From positions 20,165,093 to 20,229,092 of the forward strand of contig NC_081542.1 of the NCBI RefSeq assembly GCF_901000735.1: 64,000 nt of DNA, in the 5' to 3' direction. The DNA is from Corylus avellana (taxonomy: Eukaryota; Streptophyta; Magnoliopsida; Fagales; Betulaceae). Shown here piece by piece: positions 56,281 through 64,000 of the stretch (positions are counted from its first letter, which is position 1; each line of letters opens with the position of its first letter). A program made the translations under genes and the position numbers. Under the pieces are notes generated by a model, which made no database searches, was not told the origin of the DNA, and was given only the letters and a program-made list of their open reading frames with translations.

Positions 56281-56879
56281 TAAGGGTGTGAACCCAGTCC
56301 GGTTTCTCAGTTTTTGGCCAAAACCAGGAACCAGAACCGGGTTCTCGGTTTTGAGAAACCAGAACTGGAACCGGGACCCCGGTCCCGGTTACCGGCCGGT
56401 TCCGGTTTTACCCGGTCCGGTAACCCCTTTTTTTTAAAAAAAATTGGTTTTTGGGCTTATTTTAAGTATTGGGCTTTTTGGCTTATTTTAGGTATTGGGA
56501 TTAAAATAAAGCCCTTTTTTTTCTTTTTCTTTTTTCATAAGTTGGCCCATTTTTTAAAAAATTTATTAGTCTTTTTATCTAAATTAAAGGGACTTTGTTG
56601 TGATTGTTCCAAATAATTAAAAAATAAACCTAAAAAAGTCCAAAAATCCTAAAAAATCAATGTTTTTGCCTATTTGGGCCTTAGAAATAAAAAATTTAAT
56701 TTTTTAAAATACCCTAAACCTAAACCTAAGTGTGTATATATATATATATATATTATTAAATAAAATGGAACCGGGTACCGGAATCGGGGTACCTGGTTTT
56801 TGGATTTTTTCAAACCGGAGCCGGAACCGGGACTCCGGTTTCCTGGTTTCCGGTTTTCTGGTAATTTTTGACATCCCTA
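56281..56879. mobile_element. hAT-type MITE rich in CCGGTT motifs
   Basis: 599 bp. Ends TAAGGGTGTGAA and the inverse of TAGGGATGTCAA. Flanked by an 8-bp duplication ATCTCACG / ATCTCATG (56273-56280, 56880-56887; one mismatch), the hAT signature. Both ends are packed with ACCGG/CCGGT motifs in both orientations around an AT-rich core. Confidence 0.85.
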
Positions 56880-56887
56880 ATCTCATG

Positions 56888-57411
56888 TGATGAGTCAGAG
56901 CCCATGTGAAGAGGGATTCCTTTTGCTGGATACTCTTCCTCCTCCCACGTGAAAAAGTTATGCTCTCTCTCTCTAATTAAGCATATCTAACTAAACATAT
57001 CTAAAGCCTAAAGGTGTTGGTATGTCACTTTTTTCCACAAATATAAATATTTTTGTTGTTATAGATATCTCTCTAATTAAAACACCAAGCACATGGGCCT
57101 TCATTTTGCAGGTCTTTGATATTTTAATACAAGTATACAACCATGATAAATTATCATTACCCATAAACTTAAATGATTTCCAAATGAATAACTTATTTAT
57201 GTTAATAGCTGCTCGTGGTCATCTGCTCATTTATATAAATATTCTATACACGTACACAGTACCATATTAATTATGTATTGATCATATGTTTTCTATCTGT
57301 TTTATTTCTTACAAAAGAAGAACTTAAAAGTCCAAGAGGGCGCTTTCAAGTAAAGAACCTCAAGAAAGAAGACCAGCAGTACTCAAAGGTGACAATTGCA
57401 AGGAGTGAGAC
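56888..57411. other. Upstream region of ankyrin/PGG copy C
   Basis: AT-rich, no coding region. A possible acceptor (TTTCTTACAAAAG, about 57305-57317) about 95 bases before the ATG suggests an upstream non-coding exon as in copy A, but I cannot place the promoter. Confidence 0.35.
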
Positions 57412-57781
57412 ATGAGTAGTCCTCAAAGGGTTTCTAGTCCTAGTGGACAAAATATCCATCAAGTTGTAAATGCACCTGATGCGAGTGAGTGCTCTCTCAT
57501 TCTTTGTTGTCAATATCTTAGTCTTAGGGACAAGTGTTATGAATTTCTTTGTTTTATGGTATGCATTCCATTCCATCTGGCAAACACTGCAGTGTGAATT
57601 TTGCTAAAATGTTCTGTAAGCATTTTTAATCTTACTAATTTTTTTATTAAGAGATAAGTATCAAGATGATATGAAGCTTATTCATTGGTAGCCATAGCAT
57701 TTTTCTTTATTAATTGTTTTAATCATTTTCAATGAATAAACTCCACATTATCTTAGTATATATCTCTTAGTAAAAGATTTA

Positions 57782-58361
57782 GGCCCCGTTTGGTTTGCAG
57801 AATAGGTATTCCATTAGGAAAAGGAATAGGTATTACTCGGAATAGAAGAGGTTGGAATTGAATAATTATTCCAATTTTTTAATTAGTTTGGTAATAATAC
57901 ATATGGTCTAATTGAAATTGAATCAAAATTACTAAAAACCCCACATTATTTTATTTTATTTTTTCAATTCATACTAGAAAAAAATAATAATTTAAAAAAC
58001 CTAAAAAATAGGGGGGTGGTCGGCCACCCACAGAACTGGCTGGGGGTAGTCGCACCACCCCCGCCTCTTTTGTGGGGGTGGCTGGCCACCCCCTTTAATT
58101 TCCATGTATATATAATATATATTAAGTTTAAAATAAAATAAAAAAATTATAAGGGGTTTTTTTGAAAAATCTATTCCATTCTATAAGGAATAACTATTCT
58201 TCTAATTTTTTAGAGGAATAGTTAATCCTATATGTATGTGATTAGTCATTTCCATGTGAATAACTATTCTCAAGAATAAACTGATACCAAACAAAAGAAT
58301 GGCTATTCCTATAAAATAACCATTCAATTCTAAGGGTTTATTCCGCAAACCAAACGGGTTC
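57782..58361. mobile_element. Harbinger-type MITE in intron 1 of copy C
   Basis: 580 bp. Ends GGCCCCGTTTGGTTTGCAG and the inverse of GAACCCGTTTGGTTTGCGG, flanked by TTA (57779-57781, 58362-58364). Inner inverted blocks around GGGTGGTCGGCCACCC / GGGGTGGCTGGCCACCCC lie in the middle. No transposase. Confidence 0.85.
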
Positions 58362-59499
58362 TTAGTACTCCTAGGTTATTATTATTATTATTATTATTAA
58401 TTTTTTTTATACATAGGCCAAGAGAAACCGCCAAAAAAAAACAAGAAAAAAAAAAAGAAAAGAAAGAATGACGCACACACAAAAGAAGAAGAAACATGGA
58501 GAAAAAAAGAAGAAGAAACATTTCATTTTCCGCCTTATAATTAGATATTTTTATCTTCTAGTATCTAAATGGTATGATCAATCACCAAAATAGTATAGTT
58601 CATATACCTCTACTGCTTCAAAATTTTCAGGGACAATAAGATTTCAATACCTTAACACTTCCGTTCCCCTCTATCAAGCTGCCCTAAAAGGCGATTGGCA
58701 AGTTGCTAAGACACTAGTTGAGAAATATCCAGATGTCTTTGGTCGTCCCATAACAGAAGGGAATGAGATAGCTCTTCACATTGCAGTGGCAGCAGAACGT
58801 GACACTTTTGTGAAAGAACTAGTCAAATGTATGACTCCGGACGAAATAGCATTACCAAATAAAGCTGGAAACACAGCCCTTTGCTTTGCTGCTTTATCAG
58901 GAATCGTGTTAATTGCAAAGGAGATGGTGGAAGTGAACAAGAAATTGCCATTAGTCCGTGGTAGCCTTGGAAAGACACCACTTTACATGGCAGCATTGAA
59001 CGGACATAGAAACATGGTGTTGTATCTATACGACGTGACTCCTTTTGATGACTTGACTGCTGATGATCGCATTGATATCCTTGTCGCCACTATTTCTATT
59101 GATATGTATGGTATGTCCTACTTCTCACCAATTGGGAGTTTGAGCCAATTAGTTTATAATTTAATCTATTTATTGAAATTTCAATTGGACATGAAACGCA
59201 TATATATCGTTCATCATTTTACGTCCTATATACTTTGACAGTGAGTGTTAGGAAGTTAGACAAGTTGGATAGAGTGGTTTCTACTTTCTAGTGCAATATT
59301 ATTACTGACCTCAATTTATTTATTTTTTTATTTTTTGAATTGACAGATGTAGCATTGAAAATTCTGAAAAAGGATCTTACATTAGCAACCATGGAGGATA
59401 GGTTCAAGGAGATAGCGTTGCAAGAGTTGGCCAGAAAACCATTTGCACCCGGCGACGACAGAAGTCAGCTTTCTCTATGGGAAAGATGTTCAAACTCTT

Positions 59500-59534
59500 G
59501 TTAGTTTGCCTCCAGCACAAACTATCATCACTTG

Positions 59535-59567
<33 letters not shown>

Positions 59568-60516
59568 CATTCCCAACTAGTTATTTTCATAATTATTACA
59601 TGCACTAATCGCATCGTGACAATTTTACTCAAATCCACTTAAATGAGAAAGTAGTCTTACTTAATCACATCAGACCTTAGGTGATAGATATTTATTTCCT
59701 AAGCTATGGGAAACTCTAATGAAATAAATCATTTTACATTTGATATGTCTCGATCTATTATAATATTAATTTTGTAACTCTTTCCTATATACACATAAAG
59801 TGCATTGTAAGTAACGTTTTTTTTAAAAAACATAAATACCTATATATATTTCTGTTACTCAAACCTATATCAGCATGAAATGCTAGATCATTAGCATTAA
59901 GAATGGAGCTTGTGGCATTTGATATGCATCAAAACGTATTCGGGACCAACAAGTTCACAACAAAATCTTTGTTTTTCTTTTTCTTTTATAACTTTAAGGG
60001 AAATGATGTCACCACCCTCATGCTTTCATAATTTTTGATAAATTTGTAATCTAACAAATTACAAATTTGAGACAAGCGACTCATTTCTCACTGGGCCTCT
60101 GTGACCAAAACTCCTCATGGAGGGTAAAGCATACATGCATACATGTCCACTCAAGGTTGAGGTGGACGTCAACTCTTTTTCTAAATGTTTTTTGAAATTT
60201 TTTAACAAAAGGACATAATTATAGCTTTATATATAGACGTGAAAGTTAGCGAAGGTCTCGATTTACAAATGCTGGTAACACGCGCGTCTTCAATTTATCA
60301 ACTTGAAGAGTGATCAGCATGTGAAAAAGTACAAACGAATGGTGACATAATTTCCTCAAGTTTAAATATATATAATGTCTTTCTTGGAATTTTGGTAAAA
60401 TAATCACTTAGCTAGGTCCTCATCTTTATTAACTATCAAATTGAAATAACTTTCTTACCAAATGATATTTCAACAGGTTTTTTTTTTTTTTTTTTTTTTT
60501 TGTTTTTTTTTCACAG
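59500..60516 (+). other. Intron 3 of ankyrin/PGG copy C
   Basis: Starts with the weak donor GTTAGT and ends TTTTTTTTTCACAG. It contains (TA)n at 59538-59566 and a long T tract at 60478-60501 near the acceptor. At about 1.0 kb it is larger than the 0.55 kb equivalent in copy A. Confidence 0.7.
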
Positions 60517-61819
60517 GGTTCAAAGGGATATCTAACAAAGCTTTGATGCAAACATTAGCTCACGATGAATTGGTTAAACTTCTTTGGAGTGAGGTTCTAG
60601 TATTGCCAAACGACCAGTTCTCAGACCTACTTGTCAAGCATTCAACTTTACTTTTTGAAGCTGCAGAATTAGGGAATGTTGATTATCTAATTATACTTAT
60701 ACGTGCTTATCCTGATCTCATATGGAAAGTAGATGAGAAAAACCGAAGTATATTTCATGTTGCTGTTAAACTTCGGCAAGAAAATGTGTTCAATCTAATA
60801 TATGAGATAGGTGCTATCAAGGGTATCATTGCACAATATACTGACACAGGCGATAACAACATGCTTCACTTAGCTGGGCGATTGGCTCCTTTAGAGCGAC
60901 TAAATATCATATCAGGAGCAGCCCTTCAAATGCAACGGGAGTTACTGTGGTTTAAGGTGGGTGTAATTATATGATTTAAATTTATTTTTCTTTTGATTGC
61001 ACTTTCACTTGTCAATGATTTATGTCTCGATCATTGTAGGAGATAGAAAAGATTGTGCCTCCTTCATACAAAAAGCTGTTGAATAAAGATAGAAGAGGTA
61101 AACCTGCAGATACACCTTGGCAATTATTCATAAAGGAACATGAAAAGTTAAAAGAACAAGGTGAAAAATGGATGAAAGACACTGCAAACTATTGCATGCT
61201 TGTGGCGGCATTGATTGCCACAGTGGTCTTTGCTGCAGCTTTTACTGTGCCAGGTGGCAACAACCAAGAAATAGGATCACCTATTTTTTTGAAAAGTAAG
61301 TGGTTTTTGGTGTTCTTTATATGAGATGCAATTGCACTGGTCTCCTCTTCGACTTCGATACTAATATTTTTGTCAATTCTCACTTCACGTTATGCGAAGA
61401 GGATTTCCTTGAGTTATTACCAGCAAGGTTATTGTTTGGACTTACAACACTCTTCATCTCTATAGCAAGCATGGTTGTAGCTTTTAGTGCAACATGCTTT
61501 TTGGTTTATTACAGCGAAACGGCATGGCTTCCAATTGTTATAATTGTTTCAGCTAGTGTCCCGGTTACTTTATTTGTTAAGCTACATTATCAACTTTGGG
61601 TTGATATTATCTGCTCAACATATTGGTCTAGGTTTCTTTTTCAGTCAAATAAACGTACGCTATTTTAGCGGAATATGTTGGTTCGGCAGGTCATCTGCAG
61701 GAAATCTGAAATTGAAGTCAAGCAAAGAGGAAGACGTTAAGAGGGAGTCAAGAGGTTTTAAACAAGGAAGGTTGAAGAAAGAATTGAACAAAGGAAGACT
61801 TTGAATTGATGTTTTTCTG

Positions 61820-62389
61820 AATCATTTCCATGCATCAAGACTTCAACTTGTTCTGTATTGATTAGAACTACTATCATTTATATTTTTATTTTGCATTATA
61901 CTTTTCTATGTAAACTCACAGTGAGCTGATAGGTAAGACTGTCTTCAAAGTGGATTTATCTTTATCTTCTGTTGTGTTCCTTTGCATGTCCTTTCATCAC
62001 TTCCAATTATCAATTGATTCATACTATATATCCCTGTCTTTTAATATTAACACATACAGAAGAAAATAAAGGTGTAAGAAAATTCAATAATTAAATCATA
62101 GAGAATTGAATATCTTTCGAGGAGATTGTCTACATCTATGAGGCATCAAGAATTATACTTCTAATATTTCACTAGTATGAAAGAAAAATGATCGTTTGTA
62201 AAATGGTTCATTTGGGGTACTCCTTAAAATTAGTTCTTGCATACAATAGAACTGTGGATTTATTGAGATAAACTCAATTTACACACAGGTAAAATTATAT
62301 GAAACTAGAATTCATAACCCAAGAAAGAGGCAATTGCTTAATGTCCACAAGGTTTCATTACTTAACATGCTCTAATGAAATCTTGATGC
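61820..62389. other. Downstream of copy C, no gene
   Basis: AT-rich. A possible polyadenylation region for copy C lies around 61860-61920. Nothing else is supported. Confidence 0.35.
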
Positions 62390-62831
62390 AGATTATGTAG
62401 GCATTAGTTTGTTTTATTTTCTAAACCGACTTTATATTGTTATTTGATTAGGGTTTAGGTTTTAAGAGTTTATTTCGTTATTTTATTAGGTTTAGGGTTT
62501 TGGGGGTATTTATATCATATTTTATTAGGTTTATGGTTTTTGGCTATAAAGATATGCTTATAGCCTCTAGAGAAAGACATTTGTTGAATATTATTGATTT
62601 TGATTAATGAGAATACTCAGAGTTGAGTTTATTCTTCTTTTCCTTTAAACTTTAGAGAGTATCTATTATTTTTTAAAAAATTCTTAGATCATTGATAGAC
62701 TCGAAATCTAGAATTAGTTATCCGCTGCTTTATTGTTGTTCTTCGCTACAACTCACCAAGTCACGCTGTATCAGTTGGTATGAGAGCTCAATTACTTTTC
62801 ATGAATAGGGAGGAGGGACTGTTTTGCAGAC

Positions 62832-63970
62832 ATGAACAAGGTGCACGTTCGAACGGAGACAGCATGTAAGGAGCAACCAGCAATTCGCTTGCGGCACATG
62901 AGTAATGGGCCGAACGGTTGTCGTCGCCAACCAAGACCGCGATTCGGGGAGGTGGAAGGCAAATCTATCGCTAAACATTGGCAACACACGAAGGATCAAT
63001 TTAGGGCTATGAGGGATCAAATTGAAGACCTTACTACCCAATTATCCAACTTGTGTGGTCAACATGGGAACGGATCTAGAAACCCATTTGCGGAGCGCCG
63101 AACGCACGGACATCAGCACCTTGCGCAAGCTCATGCCAATCGGCGGGTAAATAGATTCGAACTCAAAATTTTGAAATTTGATGGGGATTTAGAACTCGAC
63201 AAATTTTTGGATTGGGTGTTGGCCGTTGAAGAGGTTTTTGAATTCAACGGGGTGCCCGATGAACAACAAGTCTCTTTGGTGGTACATACATTCCGGGGAA
63301 GAGTTGGTGTATGGTGACAACAACTGAAGAAAACTAGGAAGCGGGAAGGCAAATTGAAGATCGATAGTTAGGAGAAACTATTGAAATATATTAAGTCGCT
63401 TTCTTACCGCATAGTTATACTATGGGTCAAAAGTCACAAAATTGGAGACAATGGTCTATGGCTGTGATAAAGAAAATAGAAAGTTCCTACAAAAAAGAGG
63501 TATGTAGGGAAACATGGAGTGAGGCGAAGAGTCCACGACAGGCCAATTGGACCCCTACTTGCCAACCACAAATCCACAAACCGAATCCATATTCTGTGGA
63601 GGAGGAAAAAGAATATGTGGGTGAAGAGTTTCAAGAATCTGTATTCATTGATGAACAGTTTAGACATGAAGATGTTATAGATCCTTCGCAAGGATTTGTG
63701 GATTGGGATTTCCCACCAACCTATAATGACAATGTCAATGAGGAAGAACTGATTGAAGGATCATTGGCATCCGACCCACGCTTGGCCGCCTCTACCCCGA
63801 TGAAGATGACCAAGAGGGAGAGTACAAGGAAGATGATTTTTCTCCTATATTTGGCGGCCTCTACCCCTATGAAGATGACCAAGAGGGAGAGTACAAAGAA
63901 GATGGTCTTTCTCCTATATTTGGCGGCCTCTATCCCGAAGATGATCAATTGGAAGAGGAAGAGCCCATAG
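62832..63970 (+). pseudogene. Gypsy gag fragment with stops and a frameshift
   Basis: The frame 62832-63317 includes HTKDQFRAMRDQIEDLTTQL (coiled-coil start) and the retrotransposon gag domain LKFDGDLELDKFLDWVLAVE and VFEFNGVPDEQQVSLVVHTF, then stops at 63315-63317 where the family has a tryptophan. Further gag text follows in other frames (YSVEEEKEYVGEEFQESVFI). Then come 69-bp tandem repeats encoding an acidic, Gly/Tyr-rich segment (GGLYPYEDDQEGEY). Confidence 0.75.
63782..63945 (+). repeat. 69-bp tandem repeats in gag
   Basis: TTTGGCGGCCTCTA recurs at 63781 (variant), 63850 and 63919, period 69 bp (23 codons), with the third unit truncated. Confidence 0.85.
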
Positions 63971-64000
63971 GTGACATCGACAATTATGAAGAGGTTGATG

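Larger units (their letters stand above)
57412..61668 (+). pseudogene. Ankyrin-repeat/PGG membrane protein, copy C (damaged last exon)
   Basis: Exons 57412-57484, 58631-59110, 59347-59499, 60517-60956 and 61040-61668 repeat the exon order and phases of copy A. The first four exons are open: MSSPQRVSSPSGQNIHQVV, then ankyrin repeats (QAALKGDWQVAKTLVEKYPD, TPLYMAALNGHRNMVLYLYD, ENVFNLIYEIGAI). Exon 5 keeps the PGG loop (FTVPGGNNQEIG), but TGA at 61322-61324 replaces the serine codon in FFISDAIAL. One base is also missing near 61396 (ASRY-EED in the family), after which the frame continues to KRTLF at 61668. As read, the protein would stop at about 476 residues after the start of the second helix, lacking helices 3 and 4. 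Either it is a pseudogene or it makes a truncated protein. It is divergent enough from copy A to be an old paralogue. Intron 1 holds a MITE. Confidence 0.88.
62390..64000 (+). mobile_element. Gypsy retrotransposon, left part, runs off the window
   Basis: An LTR-like stretch to about 62765 matches 44920-45170. A primer-binding-like TGGTATGAGAGC lies at 62778-62789. Gag follows, and the element continues beyond 64000. It is the same family as the split element at 44540-50720 but better preserved. Confidence 0.8.

Noticed and set aside
60462..60530. Start of an ankyrin exon with a phenylalanine-rich leader
   Set aside because: The phenylalanines are translated from the poly-T tract before the acceptor; the true exon begins at 60517.

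Overview
This is a repeat-rich nuclear segment from a flowering plant, probably a woody eudicot. The evidence is AT-rich DNA, GT-AG introns, plant-type ankyrin/PGG membrane-protein genes, and nested plant transposons (Copia, Gypsy, LINE, CACTA, hAT, Harbinger, Mutator-like elements and TRIMs). I cannot name the species. There are no bacterial operons, rRNA genes, recognisable tRNA genes or CRISPR arrays. Four runs of N (9029-9128, 26788-26887, 47449-47548, 52048-52586) are assembly gaps, and each lies in or next to a repeat.

Host genes. The recognisable host genes belong to one family, the ankyrin-repeat proteins with a C-terminal PGG membrane domain (ACD6/ITN1-like). Copy A (181-2872, minus) gives a clean five-exon model of 604 codons plus a non-coding 5' exon and a TATA box. 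Copy B (7544-8440, minus) is a truncated, frameshifted relic. Copy C (57412-61668, plus) has the same exon structure and phases as A, but carries a stop codon and a frameshift in its last exon and a Harbinger-type MITE in intron 1. Together they look like an expanded, partly decaying cluster broken up by transposons.

Unrecognised structure. Between 15.9 and 33.1 kb, on the minus strand, there are seven diverged copies of a short exon-like unit of about 99-163 nt. Each has the same acceptor context, a GTATTTG-type donor and, where open, the same symmetric 1-1 phase. They lie in two blocks (15.9-17.4 kb and 29.7-32.8 kb), each preceded by a copy of a ~0.95 kb duplicated segment (13.9-14.9 and 28.1-29.1 kb). 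This is the best candidate for something not described before.

Transposon layout, left to right: internally deleted Copia (4312-6497); CACTA end (to 9810); Harbinger MITE (9981-10312); solo LTR (11971-12406); tandem TRIM array (13044-13777); TRIM (15108-15435); MULE-type MITE (15526-15710); full-length but dead LINE-1 (18826-25350) with a nested MULE-type MITE; further MITEs (27101-28092, 31821-32125); gag-only Copia (34582-39880); 2.7 kb solo Gypsy LTR (40516-43222); second solo LTR (43354-44024); decayed Gypsy split by a minus-strand Tat/Retand element (46410-50572); CACTA ends flanking a gap (51954-52613); Copia gag fragment with a nested MULE-type MITE (54040-55423); hAT MITE (56281-56879); and a second Gypsy fragment running off the right edge (62390-64000). 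Nearly every LTR element keeps ends and gag but has lost most of pol, so they would need enzymes from other elements to move.
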